Source: Candidatus Methanarcanum hacksteinii | GTDB lineage: Archaea; Thermoplasmatota; Thermoplasmata; Methanomassiliicoccales; Methanomethylophilaceae | Direction: 5' to 3' | NCBI GenBank assembly: GCA_006954405.1 | Contig: LVVQ01000001.1 | Location: 496,001 to 560,000, forward strand | Length of the DNA: 64,000 nucleotides | Shown here: one piece after another, positions 7,980-17,064 of the stretch | Layout of the letters: each line of letters opens with the position of its first letter | Numbering within the stretch: position 1 is the stretch's first letter | The notes under the pieces: model-generated | What the model saw: only the letters and a program-made list of their open reading frames with translations | What the model was told of the DNA's origin: nothing | The model's database searches: none | Made by a program: the position numbers and the translations under genes

Positions 7980-8336
7980 ACCGCCCTCGACCGATTCTTT
8001 GATTAATATACTTTATTCGTTCAATTAATTCGAATACTGGCCACTGTTCATCCATATTTTATATCCGATTATCGGAACTAATTTTATTTTTTCAACAATT
8101 TCATTTGTAGCATTACCTATTGAGGTAATTTATTTAATAATACATTTTTTACATATCTGGCTATGAAATTTTTAGGATTAACTCAATAATTGTTGGGAAA
8201 GAAATAATTTGGTTTTTTAAGAGTCTTTAATAAATGTCATGTATGATATATAATAGTTATTTAGAAACGGTTAAAATACCTCAACAGATACTCTATCCTC
8301 GTTCCAAACTATACAAATAGTAACGGAGGCAAAGAT
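7980..8336. promoter_or_regulatory. AT-rich control region between the RING protein and hdrA
   Basis: These 357 bases contain no credible gene. On the plus strand a TATA-like GATATATAAT lies at about 8246-8255, which puts transcription start near 8275-8280 and leaves about 60 bases of leader ending in GGAGG before the hdrA TTG. On the minus strand, TATA-like elements at about 8004-8015 and 8049-8062 could serve the RING gene. Three copies of a TATTGAGGTAA-like motif lie in the hdrA-proximal part (separate entry). Confidence 0.6.
8112..8285. promoter_or_regulatory. three-copy candidate operator of hdrA-mvhDGA
   Basis: TATTGAGGTAA occurs at 8118-8128, where it is half of a perfect inverted repeat (ATTACCT, four bases, AGGTAAT at 8112-8129). 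Reverse-strand near copies occur at 8178-8188 (TATTGAGTTAA when complemented, one mismatch) and 8276-8285 (GTTGAGGTAT when complemented). The last copy sits at the predicted start site, where a bound protein would block or modulate transcription. Function is inferred from position and repetition alone. Confidence 0.45.
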
Positions 8337-11300
8337 TTGACTAAATCAGCGTTGGTTATTGGTGCAGGAATTGCAGGTATCCAGGCTTCGTTGGATCTCG
8401 CAGGAAGGGACATCCACGTCTACCTCGTAGACAAAGACCCCACCACCGGTGGAAAGATGTGCCGTCTTGACAAGACATTCCCCACGAACGACTGTTCAGC
8501 TTGTATCCTTTCACCTAAGATGGCAGATGTTGCCGGCCATCCGAACATCACGACACTCACTTACACTGAGGTCATGAAGGTCGATGGAAAGGCAGGAGAT
8601 TTCAAGGTCACAGTCAAGAAGAAGCCCAGATACGTGGATCTCACGAAATGTACAGGCTGCGGTGACTGTATCGCAAAATGTCCTACGAAGAATATCCCTG
8701 ATGAGTTCGAGTACGGTCTTTCCACAAGGAAAGCGATATACATCCCTCACGCACAGGCAGTTCCCAGGGTCGCATTGATCGATCCCAACTACTGTAAGAA
8801 GATTCTTGCAGGAAAGTGCGGTGTCTGTGAGAAGACTTGTCTTAAGGGTGCAATCAACTATGAGGACAAAGAGGAAATCGAGGTTCTCGATGTAGGTTCG
8901 ATCGTTGTAGCAACAGGATTCCAGGTTTGGGACGCTAACATTGCAACGGAATACGGCTACGGCAGATACGACAATGTTGTAACATCCATGGAATTCGAGA
9001 GGATGATGTGCGCATCAGGTCCTGACCACGGACACATCAAGAGAAGGTCCGAGGATCACGAGGAGCCCAAGAAGATCGCATTCGTCCAGTGTTGCGGTTC
9101 AAGGTCCGAGAAGAAAGGATGGAAGAAATACTGTTCATCCGTCTGCTGTATGTACGCGACCAAACAGGCAATGATCACAAAGGAACACGCAGATGTTCAG
9201 GAAGATATCTTCTTCATGGACATCAGGTCCTATGGTAAAGAGTTCGAGGCATACATCCACAGAGGAGAGGATCAGTACGGCATCAACATGCACAGGTCCT
9301 CACGTGTCTCAAACGTAGAAGAGAACGCAGACAAGACACTCACGGTCAACTACACAGATGCGAACGGAGACCCCAAATCGGATGTCTTCGACCTCGTAGT
9401 CCTCTCAGTCGGTCTCAACCCGCCTGCAGGAGCAGAGGAGTTCTCCAAGATCCTTGGAATCAACCTCAACGAGTACGGATTCTGTGAGACCTCGGTCTTC
9501 CACCCACTTGAGACATCAAGAGAGGGAATCTATGTATCTGGTGCATTCGCAGCACCCAAGGATATCCCGACAACTGTCGCAGAGTCCTCAGGAGCAGCAG
9601 CGAAGGCAGGAGCATGCATCGTAGATGCCAACTTCGAGCCTTGCGCACCCAAAGAGTTCCCCGCAGAGAAGGATGTCGCAGGAGAGGAGCCCAGGATCGG
9701 AGTTTGGGTTTGCGAATGCGGTATCAACATCGGTGCGACCGTCAACGTCCCCGAGGTTGCAGACTACGCAGCAACACTCCCCGGAGTCGTCTACTCCACA
9801 AAGACAATGTACGCATGTGCACAGGACACACTCCAGGCAATCTCCCAGGCAATCCAGGAGAAGAACCTCAACAGGGTCGTCGTCGCATCATGCACACCCA
9901 GGACACACGAGCCCCTCTTCAGGAACGCTTGCCGCGAAGGTGGACTCAACCAGTACCTCTTCAACATGGCCAACATCCGTGACCAGTGTTCATGGATCCA
10001 CATGCACGAGCCTGAGAAGGCCACACTGAAGGCAAAGGACCTTCTGAGGATGGCAATCGCAAAGGCACACTACCTCGAGCCTCTTGAGGGTGCGAAGATC
10101 CCCGTCACGAACGCAGCAGCAGTCATCGGTGGAGGTATCACAGGTATGACCACAGCTCTCGACATCGCCGCACAGGGATACCCCGTACACCTCGTCGAGA
10201 GGGCAGGACAGCTCGGAGGACACGCACTCCAGTTCAGGCACTCAGAGGACGGAGTCGACACAGCAGCATTCGTCAAGGATCTCGTCGACAAGGTCAACGC
10301 GAACAAGCTCATCACAGTCCACCTCAACTCAGAGGTCAAGGACATCCCGGGATTCGTCGGAAACTTCAAGCTCCAGCTTAAGGACGGATCCGAGTACGAC
10401 GTCGGTGCAGTCATCCTCGCAATAGGAGCGACACCTTACGTGCCCACAGAGTACAACTACGGAAAGGACTCCAAGGTCATCGTCAACCTCGAAGCAGAGA
10501 GGATGATCGCAGAGGGCAAATTCAACGCAAAGAACGTCGCATTCATCCAGTGTGTCGGTTCAAGGTCTGATGACGTGAAATACTGTTCACGTGTCTGCTG
10601 TGCAACCTCACTCAGGAACGCGATCAAGATCAAACTCGCAGATCCCACAGCGAACGTCATGATCTTCCACAAGGACATCAGGACATACGGATTCCGCGAG
10701 GAGATGTACAGAAAGGCATCAGAGGTCGGTGTCAGATTCCTCAGGTACCGTGACACGGATCCTCTCCCAGAGTATGATGGTAACGTCGTGAAGGCATTCG
10801 ACACGATCCTCGGTAAAGAGGTCGAGGTCCCTGTGGACTGCGTCGTTCTCGCCAACGGTATCAAACCCGACAGAGAGGAGAAGGAAGAGATCGCAAAGAT
10901 GCTTAAGGTCCCGATCAGCAAGGACGGATACTACTTCGAGGCTCACCAGAAACTCAGGCCCGTCGACTTCGCAACAGAGGGTGTCTTCGTTGCAGGTCTC
11001 GCACACTGGCCCAAATTCATGGACGAGTGTCTCGCACAGGCATCAGGAGCAGCTTCAAGGGCACTCACGATCATCTCGAAACCATACCTCGTTTCAGAGG
11101 GTATCATCGCTTCAGTCAACGAGACATACTGTGACGGATGCGGTGTCTGCGAGGGATGCTGTGAGTACAAGGCAATCTCTATCATAGAGGTAGATGGAAA
11201 GAAGAAGAGCAGCGTCAACGCAGGTCTCTGTAAGGGATGCGGATGCTGTGTCGCAGCATGTCCGTCAGGAGCAATGGAGCAGAAAGGATTCACATCCCAA

Positions 11301-11354
11301 CAGATCATTGCTGAGATCGATGCATGTCTCGACTTCCCTGTTGGAGGACAGTGA
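8337..11354 (+). CDS. hdrA: heterodisulfide reductase subunit A, long form with two FAD modules
   Basis: The 1005-residue protein starts at a TTG 7 bases after GGAGG. Domains in order: FAD-binding module 1 with GAGIAG at 9-14; an inserted ferredoxin-like part with Cys105/108/111/115 and Cys153/161/164/168; the rest of module 1 with QCCGSR (251) and YCSSVCC (265-271); the classical HdrA N-terminal domain (about 453-580, VWVCECGINIG); FAD module 2 with GGGITG at 598-603 and QCVGSR; and a C-terminal 2[4Fe-4S] domain (Cys932/935/938/942 and 965/968/971/975). HdrA is the flavin-bifurcating core that splits electrons from H2 between heterodisulfide and ferredoxin. Canonical HdrA has one FAD module, so this is a fused long form. 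It heads the mvhDGA operon. Confidence 0.93.
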   Translation: MTKSALVIGAGIAGIQASLDLAGRDIHVYLVDKDPTTGGKMCRLDKTFPTNDCSACILSPKMADVAGHPNITTLTYTEVMKVDGKAGDFKVTVKKKPRYVDLTKCTGCGDCIAKCPTKNIPDEFEYGLSTRKAIYIPHAQAVPRVALIDPNYCKKILAGKCGVCEKTCLKGAINYEDKEEIEVLDVGSIVVATGFQVWDANIATEYGYGRYDNVVTSMEFERMMCASGPDHGHIKRRSEDHEEPKKIAFVQCCGSRSEKKGWKKYCSSVCCMYATKQAMITKEHADVQEDIFFMDIRSYGKEFEAYIHRGEDQYGINMHRSSRVSNVEENADKTLTVNYTDANGDPKSDVFDLVVLSVGLNPPAGAEEFSKILGINLNEYGFCETSVFHPLETSREGIYVSGAFAAPKDIPTTVAESSGAAAKAGACIVDANFEPCAPKEFPAEKDVAGEEPRIGVWVCECGINIGATVNVPEVADYAATLPGVVYSTKTMYACAQDTLQAISQAIQEKNLNRVVVASCTPRTHEPLFRNACREGGLNQYLFNMANIRDQCSWIHMHEPEKATLKAKDLLRMAIAKAHYLEPLEGAKIPVTNAAAVIGGGITGMTTALDIAAQGYPVHLVERAGQLGGHALQFRHSEDGVDTAAFVKDLVDKVNANKLITVHLNSEVKDIPGFVGNFKLQLKDGSEYDVGAVILAIGATPYVPTEYNYGKDSKVIVNLEAERMIAEGKFNAKNVAFIQCVGSRSDDVKYCSRVCCATSLRNAIKIKLADPTANVMIFHKDIRTYGFREEMYRKASEVGVRFLRYRDTDPLPEYDGNVVKAFDTILGKEVEVPVDCVVLANGIKPDREEKEEIAKMLKVPISKDGYYFEAHQKLRPVDFATEGVFVAGLAHWPKFMDECLAQASGAASRALTIISKPYLVSEGIIASVNETYCDGCGVCEGCCEYKAISIIEVDGKKKSSVNAGLCKGCGCCVAACPSGAMEQKGFTSQQIIAEIDACLDFPVGGQ

Positions 11355-11359
11355 TTATC

Positions 11360-11776
11360 ATGGCAGATTTCGAACCAAGAATCGTAGCTTTCTGCTGCAA
11401 CTGGTGTTCATACGCCGGAGCAGACGGTGCAGGAGTTGCAAGGCTTCAGATGCCTACCAACTTCCGTATCATAAGGACAATGTGCTCTGCAAGGGTCGAC
11501 CCTGAGTGGGTCCTCAGGTCATTCGCAAAGGGTGCTGACGGAGTCATCATCCTCGGATGCCACCCCGGTGACTGCCACTACATCGGCGGTAACTACAGGG
11601 CAAGAAGAAGAATCGCACTTCTGAGGATGGTCCTCGAGCAGTACGGATTCGACCCCAAGAGGATGAAACTCGAGTGGGTATCCGCATCAGAGGGAGAGAA
11701 ATTCCAGAAGACGATCGTAGAGTTCGTCGACACCATCAAGGCACTCGGACCTACACCTCTCAAGAAGGAGGAGTGA
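11360..11776 (+). CDS. mvhD: F420-non-reducing hydrogenase iron-sulfur subunit D
   Basis: The 138-residue protein begins at the ATG at 11360, 5 bases after hdrA. It carries the MvhD cysteines in AFCCNWCSYAGADGAG, TMCSARVDPEWVL and ILGCHPGDCHYIGGN, which hold the [2Fe-2S] cluster. MvhD is the electron bridge from the hydrogenase large and small subunits to HdrA. Its place between hdrA and mvhG matches that role. An in-frame upstream start within hdrA gives an N-terminus with no family resemblance and was not used. Confidence 0.95.
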   Translation: MADFEPRIVAFCCNWCSYAGADGAGVARLQMPTNFRIIRTMCSARVDPEWVLRSFAKGADGVIILGCHPGDCHYIGGNYRARRRIALLRMVLEQYGFDPKRMKLEWVSASEGEKFQKTIVEFVDTIKALGPTPLKKEE

Positions 11777-11778
11777 AA

Positions 11779-12975
11779 ATGGGATTCTTTGATAAGATAT
11801 TCAAGAAGGGCAAGAAGGCCGAGAAGGAAGCAGCTCCCGCAAAGAAGAAAGCGGCACCCGCCGCAGCTCCTGCAGCAGCACCTTCCGCAGGCGGATACGT
11901 TGCAAACTCCCCCATCGAGGGATACGTCCCCGGTCTCGGAGCACCTGCGAACGGAAAGATCAAGATCGCACTCTACTGGGCAGCAGCTTGCGGTGGATGC
12001 GATGTCTCGATCCTCGACAGTGATGAGAAGGTCCTCAACATCGGTGCGATGGCAGACATAGTCATGTGGCCTATCGCAGCAGATGGAAAAGAGAAGGACA
12101 TCGAGGCAATGGAAGACGGTTCCATCACAGTATCGCTCATAAACGGTGCAGTCAGGAACTCAGAGAACGAGCACATGGTAAAACTCCTCAGGAAGAAATC
12201 CAAGCTCGTCATCGCTTACGGAACATGCGCATGTTTTGGAGGAACACCTGCCCTTGCCAACCTCGTTGGCGACGGAAAGGAGATCCTCGACTACGTATAC
12301 GACAAGACTCCCTCATCGGCTGATTTCCAGGCAGCATACCACAAGGACAAGCCTGTCATCCCCCAGACATCAACACAGGTGCCTGAAGGAGAGGTCACAC
12401 TCCCTGTGTTATATGACACAGTGAAATCACTTGACCAGGTCATCGATGTCGATTACAGCGTCCCCGGATGCCCGCCCACACAGGAAACGATCGGAAAGCT
12501 CCTCAACGCACTTGTCGACTTCGTCTACAACGGTGTCCCGCTCCCACCAAAGGGAACGATGATCGGTGTAGAGGACAAGACACTCTGTGACGAGTGCCCC
12601 AGGCACAAGGAGAACAGGAGAATCGAGGCAATCTACGAGCCTTACCAGGTCAACGTGGATCCGGATCTCTGTCTTCTCGATCAGGGTATCCTCTGTCTCG
12701 GTGCAGCTACTGTCGCCGGTTGCGGTGCAAAATGTACCATAGTCGGACAGCCTTGCCGTGGATGCTACGGACCAACAAAGGCAGTTCAGGAACAGGGAGC
12801 ATCAATATTCACAGCGATCGCATCATTGTATCCTGTGCTTGACGATGATCCCACATGCGGAGAGGACAAGATCGCGGATGTCATGTCGAACATCAAGGAT
12901 CCGCTCGGATACTTCTACGCATTCACAATGTCTAAGGCATTGATCAAATCAAAAGTCAAAGAAGGAGGTCAGTAA
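11779..12975 (+). CDS. mvhG: F420-non-reducing hydrogenase small subunit G with an unusual N-terminal tail
   Basis: The 398-residue protein starts at the ATG at 11779 behind AAGGAGGAG. The family body begins near residue 61 with IKIALYWAAACGGCDVSILD; Cys71 and Cys74 are ligands of the proximal [4Fe-4S] cluster. Later cysteine-rich stretches around CDECPRH and VAGCGAKCTIVGQPCRGCYG bind the medial and distal clusters. The first 60 residues are an addition: MGFFDKIFKKGKK looks like an amphipathic helix and is followed by a Lys/Glu/Ala/Pro-rich linker, whereas known MvhG proteins start directly at the cluster domain. The role is to pass electrons from the NiFe site in MvhA to MvhD. Confidence 0.94.
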   Translation: MGFFDKIFKKGKKAEKEAAPAKKKAAPAAAPAAAPSAGGYVANSPIEGYVPGLGAPANGKIKIALYWAAACGGCDVSILDSDEKVLNIGAMADIVMWPIAADGKEKDIEAMEDGSITVSLINGAVRNSENEHMVKLLRKKSKLVIAYGTCACFGGTPALANLVGDGKEILDYVYDKTPSSADFQAAYHKDKPVIPQTSTQVPEGEVTLPVLYDTVKSLDQVIDVDYSVPGCPPTQETIGKLLNALVDFVYNGVPLPPKGTMIGVEDKTLCDECPRHKENRRIEAIYEPYQVNVDPDLCLLDQGILCLGAATVAGCGAKCTIVGQPCRGCYGPTKAVQEQGASIFTAIASLYPVLDDDPTCGEDKIADVMSNIKDPLGYFYAFTMSKALIKSKVKEGGQ

Positions 12976-14508
12976 ATGGCTGGACCTATCATTTGGGATG
13001 AGAAAACAAAAGCGACAGGAAAGAAGATCACTGTCGACCCGATCACACGTCTCGAGGGTCATGGAAAGATCGAGATCTTCCTCGACGACAGCGGAAACGT
13101 CCAGAACGCATACTGGCAGGTCCCTGAGGTCAGAGGATTCGAGAGATTCTGTGTCGGAAGGAAGGTAACAGAGCTCAACCAGATCACTGCAAGGCTTTGC
13201 GGTGTCTGTCCTGGAGCACACCACCTTGCTGCAACGAAGGCGATCGATGGATGTTACAACGCAAAACCGACCCCCACAGCATTCAAGCTCAGGGATCTGT
13301 TCTACAACGCACACTTCGTGCACAGCCACATCGCGCACTTCTACGCATTGGCAGCACCTGACTTCGTTCTCGGTCCTGCATCACCTGCAGCGAACAGGAA
13401 CGTTCTCGGAGTTGTCGGTGCAGTCGGACTCGAACTCGGAGGAGCAGTCCTCAGGGCAAGGTCCAAGGCACAGAGGATCCAGGCGATCATCGGTGGAAAG
13501 GCAACACACCCCCTCATGGGAGTTCCCGGCGGAGTCTCAACGACTATCACGAAGGAACAGCAGAACGAGATCAAGAGCTACGCTCAGGATCTTGTCGACT
13601 TCGCAAAGACCTCGATGCAGGTCTTCAACGATGTCGTCCTCGGAAACAAAGAGTACGTGGACATCATCGCCAACAAGGATCTGTACTACCAGGAGTCCTA
13701 CTACATGGGTCTCGTCGGTAAGGACAACGCACTCGAGTTCCACGATGGACCTGTGAGAGTCGTTGACCAGAAGGGTGCAGAGTTCGACAGATACGATGCG
13801 TTCGATTACCTCGACCACATCTCAGAGGCTGTCGAGCCCTGGTCATACGAGAAGTTCCCGTACTTGAAGAAAGTCGGATACAAGGGACTGTACTCAGGAC
13901 CTGACAACGGTCTCTACCGTGCAACACCGCTCTCAAGGCTCAACGTGTGCGACAAGATCAGTACGCCTATCGCACAGGAAGAACTCGAGAGGTACCGTGG
14001 ATTCTTCAAGGACCTCGGAGTACCATGCGAGAACGGAAAACCGATCGTCAACTTCACACTCGCAACACACTGGGCAAGGATCATCGAGATGATCTACGCT
14101 GCAGAGAGGTGTCTCGAGAACGCGAACGATCCGGACATCACCAACAGTGATATCAAACAGACGGATCTCGTACCCGGAGGACGTGGAGTCGGTTGTGTGG
14201 AGGCACCGAGAGGAACACTCACACACGACTACACATGCGACGAGAACGGTATCGTTACAGCATGTAACCTTGTTGTCGGAACGACCAACAACAATGGACC
14301 TATCAACGTAGATGTCTGCAGGGTTGCGAAAGCACTCATCAAGAACTACGACGTCTCACCCGGTCTGTTGAACATGGTCGAGATGGCATTCAGGGCATAC
14401 GACCCGTGCAACTCCTGTGCAACACACAGCCTGCCCGGACAGATGCCTTTGACAGCTGTCATCAGGAACAGTGACGGTTCAATCTACGACACTGTTTCAC
14501 GCGACTAA
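12976..14508 (+). CDS. mvhA: F420-non-reducing hydrogenase large subunit A (NiFe)
   Basis: This 510-residue large subunit has both nickel motifs: RLCGVCPGAHH (Cys75, Cys78) and DPCNSCATH (Cys478, Cys481, His484). Twenty-six residues follow His484, so a maturation protease would be expected to remove a C-terminal tail as in other NiFe hydrogenases. The N-terminal ITVDPITRLEGHGKIEIF is typical of the family. It oxidises H2 and feeds MvhG. The start is 0 bases after mvhG's stop and is preceded by GGAGGT. It is the last gene of the operon and a strong hairpin follows. Confidence 0.96.
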   Translation: MAGPIIWDEKTKATGKKITVDPITRLEGHGKIEIFLDDSGNVQNAYWQVPEVRGFERFCVGRKVTELNQITARLCGVCPGAHHLAATKAIDGCYNAKPTPTAFKLRDLFYNAHFVHSHIAHFYALAAPDFVLGPASPAANRNVLGVVGAVGLELGGAVLRARSKAQRIQAIIGGKATHPLMGVPGGVSTTITKEQQNEIKSYAQDLVDFAKTSMQVFNDVVLGNKEYVDIIANKDLYYQESYYMGLVGKDNALEFHDGPVRVVDQKGAEFDRYDAFDYLDHISEAVEPWSYEKFPYLKKVGYKGLYSGPDNGLYRATPLSRLNVCDKISTPIAQEELERYRGFFKDLGVPCENGKPIVNFTLATHWARIIEMIYAAERCLENANDPDITNSDIKQTDLVPGGRGVGCVEAPRGTLTHDYTCDENGIVTACNLVVGTTNNNGPINVDVCRVAKALIKNYDVSPGLLNMVEMAFRAYDPCNSCATHSLPGQMPLTAVIRNSDGSIYDTVSRD

Positions 14509-14516
14509 ACACATTA

Positions 14517-14537
14517 TTGGGGGGCGAAAGCCCCCAA
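14517..14537 (+). terminator. hairpin after mvhA
   Basis: A G-run and C-run stem with a GAAA loop (TTGGGGGGC, GAAA, GCCCCCAA, one G bulged), followed by an A/T-rich run. It sits between the convergent mvhA and metallophosphoesterase genes and probably marks the end of the hdrA-mvhDGA transcript. Confidence 0.55.
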
Positions 14538-14551
14538 ATATAATATTAAAC

Positions 14552-15334
14552 TCAGCGACCCCTGGGGCCTCTTCTAAGATTTCTCATCTCATAGCGATCC
14601 TTGACCATGATATCCTTGCGTTTTCCAAGGTCTATCCCGTCAAGGAGGAACATGTGCGCATTATCAAGATCGAGGAAGGTTTCATTTATCAAAGGACCAA
14701 GGAAATTCCCGTTGCATATATTCATGGGCGATCCTCCAAGCATCCTGTTGAATGATGGTGTGATGATGAATGTCTTGGGGAATGTCTCATATCTTCCCCC
14801 TCCAGAGATGAAATTCCCCCGTACCCAACATGGTTCGGTGGTCTGGTTGCCGACACCATCCTTGAACATGACCGCAGGGTGTTCGTGGGCCATAATCAGC
14901 GTATCGGATCTCATGACATCCTCATTCGGCCAAGTATGTCCATGTATGAAGCCGACATCATCGATCCTCATTCCAGAGGATGGTCTGATCCTTATCCCTG
15001 AGGGGATGAAATCCTCTATGTTCGTATCGTGATTCCCTCTGACGATATCTATGTTGCTGAATCTTTCACGTAACTGCTCGAAGAAATCGGGGATCTCTCT
15101 GTATTCCTGTTTGGATGAACCTGGAACGGAATCCTTCACATCGCCGAGTACGATGAGATGATCGCAATCGTTAGAGTTCTCCAATATGCAGTTCAGCATA
15201 TCCTTGGTCTTCGATGTAAGATTGAATCCTTTTTTCAATAGATGTGATTCGACACCGATATGCAGGTCGGATATGACCATGATGTCATTGACCTTCAGAG
15301 CAGGGATGCCATATATCGGTTGTATGTCGGCCAT
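14552..15334 (-). CDS. ICC-like metallophosphoesterase (archaeal COG1407 type)
   Basis: The 260-residue protein carries the full set of calcineurin-like phosphoesterase motifs: ISDLHIG, VLGDVKD, RGNHD, FIHGHTWP and MAHEHP, which bind a two-metal centre. The N-terminus (ADIQPIYGIPALKVNDIMVISD) is typical of an archaeal group often found near DNA repair or helicase genes. The substrate is unknown. It ends in a basic tail (RNLRRGPRGR) that could contact nucleic acid. It lies 4 bases downstream of nnr and was probably transcribed with it. Confidence 0.8.
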   Translation of the reverse strand: MADIQPIYGIPALKVNDIMVISDLHIGVESHLLKKGFNLTSKTKDMLNCILENSNDCDHLIVLGDVKDSVPGSSKQEYREIPDFFEQLRERFSNIDIVRGNHDTNIEDFIPSGIRIRPSSGMRIDDVGFIHGHTWPNEDVMRSDTLIMAHEHPAVMFKDGVGNQTTEPCWVRGNFISGGGRYETFPKTFIITPSFNRMLGGSPMNICNGNFLGPLINETFLDLDNAHMFLLDGIDLGKRKDIMVKDRYEMRNLRRGPRGR

Positions 15335-15338
15335 ACGA

Positions 15339-16700
15339 TCACATTAGTTCCTTCGAGATCACTTTGGCAACATAATCGATTATGTCCGTTGCTAAAAGTC
15401 CAAATGAGAATTCCTCAAAGGCCAAGTCCCCCGCTTTTCCGCAGATATATGTGCCTAAACAACCGGCATCGAAAGGTCCCATACCCTTTGATAGCAATCC
15501 AGAGATGATACCGGCAAGAACATCTCCTGTTCCGCCAGAGGTCATACCTGCGTTGCCTGTGATGTTCGTACGTATCCTCGTGCCATCAGTGATGATGTCC
15601 TTTTCACCTTTGAGAACAATCACCGAATCAAGTTCTTTCGAAGATTTCATCTGGTCCATGTCGCCGCACAATCTTATGTATTCCGAGTGGTGCGGAGTGT
15701 AGATCGTTGGAGCGTTCCTTCTTATGTGTTTTCCGGACATCGCAGTGATGGCATCCGCATCTATCACGATCGGTCTCTTGCATTGTGTGCAGAATGAACG
15801 GACAGCACTGATCGTGCTTGGATCCGTACCGAGTCCAGGACCGATGAGGACGGAATCACATTTTTCAGACAATTCCAATAATGTATTGACAGATTCCTCT
15901 GTGACGTGATCTCCTGGAAGTTTATGCATTATGAAGATGGGGGAGAATGACGATATCTCTGTGAATGATGATTCTGGTGTAGCGACATGGATCAGATCTG
16001 TACCCACACGTGCCGCAGCCAATGCCGACATCGCCGGTGCGCCTATGTATGGGCCTCCGCCGATGACCAAAAGTCTTCCATTCTGTCCCTTATGAGAATC
16101 ATTCCCGGATCTTGGATATCTTATCATATCTCCTGGACCAACACGGTCATATGCCTCACTCGGGATGCCGATGTCCGCGATGATGATCGTTCCGCAATTC
16201 GATTCATCCATTCCTTCTTTGATGTCGTGGAATGTCACGGTTATATCAGGAACAACTGCACAATTCGTACCAAGGCCAGAGGGTACATCGCATGATATGA
16301 TCATCTTGCCGGATTGATTGATCCCCTCTATGCATCTTGCATATTCTCCTTTGATATCCTTGTCGATACCGGTTCCAAGTAAGCAATCCACGATGACATC
16401 ATATCTTTCGATCAATGAATCCGAATACGGTTCGATCTTGATCTTTTTAGAATTCTTGATCGCTAGAGGACTCTTCGGTTCTTTGATGAAGGTCGCATCC
16501 GCTGAAAGATATCTTGCAGCAACGAATCCATCGCCACCGTTATTCCCGGTCCCGCAGATGAAAAGTACCTTCTTCGATGGGAATTTATCGGAGATTATCT
16601 CCGCGAGTTCTTTTCCAGCATTCTCCATCAATGACTCTACGCTGATACCCAAATGTTCTGCGTTGCCATCCAATGCCTTGGCGTCAAGTATGGAGATCAT
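15339..16700 (-). CDS. nnr: bifunctional NAD(P)HX epimerase / ADP-dependent dehydratase
   Basis: The 453-residue protein fuses two enzymes. The N-terminal YjeF domain (1-200) has NNGGDGFVAARYL and VDCLLGTG, for epimerising damaged NAD(P)HX. The C-terminal ribokinase-like domain (210-450) has GRLLVIGGGPYIGAPAMSALAA and GNAGMTSGGTGDVLAGIISG, where the GTGD motif contains the catalytic aspartate of the dehydratase. Together they repair hydrated NADH and NADPH. This fused form is usual in archaea and bacteria. It is followed closely by the metallophosphoesterase. Confidence 0.93.
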   Translation of the reverse strand: MISILDAKALDGNAEHLGISVESLMENAGKELAEIISDKFPSKKVLFICGTGNNGGDGFVAARYLSADATFIKEPKSPLAIKNSKKIKIEPYSDSLIERYDVIVDCLLGTGIDKDIKGEYARCIEGINQSGKMIISCDVPSGLGTNCAVVPDITVTFHDIKEGMDESNCGTIIIADIGIPSEAYDRVGPGDMIRYPRSGNDSHKGQNGRLLVIGGGPYIGAPAMSALAAARVGTDLIHVATPESSFTEISSFSPIFIMHKLPGDHVTEESVNTLLELSEKCDSVLIGPGLGTDPSTISAVRSFCTQCKRPIVIDADAITAMSGKHIRRNAPTIYTPHHSEYIRLCGDMDQMKSSKELDSVIVLKGEKDIITDGTRIRTNITGNAGMTSGGTGDVLAGIISGLLSKGMGPFDAGCLGTYICGKAGDLAFEEFSFGLLATDIIDYVAKVISKELM

Positions 16701-16732
16701 GAAGTCTAAATGCGGTTACTCGTATAAATCTA

Positions 16733-17023
16733 TCAAGAGTTCTTTACGAGTGTTTCACCGATCTTAGACAAAAGGGTTGTTTTCTTCATCTTCCCTTTCT
16801 CTACGCGGACACATCCATTCTTCTCATTGGAATTGGATGGATATGCAGCATCCTCTATTATCTTGTACTCAAGATCGAGGATCATGGCGCCCTTAGCTAT
16901 GATGTCCAGGTCGGGCTTATCGACACAAAGAGACTTAGGAAGTCTCCTTCCTTCAGCACGTGACCTGCTTATGTCAAAATATTCGGGCCATAATACAATC
17001 GCATTATCGTCGTCGTACGCCAT
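16733..17023 (-). CDS. srp19: signal recognition particle 19 kDa protein
   Basis: The 96-residue basic protein contains LWPEYFDISRSRAEGRRLPKS, the hallmark of SRP19 with RNA-contacting arginines, and ends in a lysine-rich tail. SRP19 binds the tips of helices 6 and 8 of SRP RNA so that SRP54 can load. The SRP RNA and SRP54 genes are not in this window. It lies 41 bases downstream of S8e and 32 bases upstream of nnr. Confidence 0.93.
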   Translation of the reverse strand: MAYDDDNAIVLWPEYFDISRSRAEGRRLPKSLCVDKPDLDIIAKGAMILDLEYKIIEDAAYPSNSNEKNGCVRVEKGKMKKTTLLSKIGETLVKNS

Positions 17024-17064
17024 GTTTACCAGAAAGGAAGTGTATTGTAAAAGGTTTGGCGTGC

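Noticed and set aside
7693..8055. 120-codon open frame overlapping the RING-like gene
   Set aside because: It is in another frame of the same strand. The RING frame has a coherent membrane helix and zinc spacing; this one has none.
7980..8336. A structured RNA such as SRP or RNase P RNA in the long gap before hdrA
   Set aside because: The region is too A/T-rich and lacks the conserved cores of those RNAs.
14473..14508. Selenocysteine or in-frame stop in the hydrogenase subunits
   Set aside because: MvhA, MvhG and MvhD have cysteines at all metal positions, with no internal stops.
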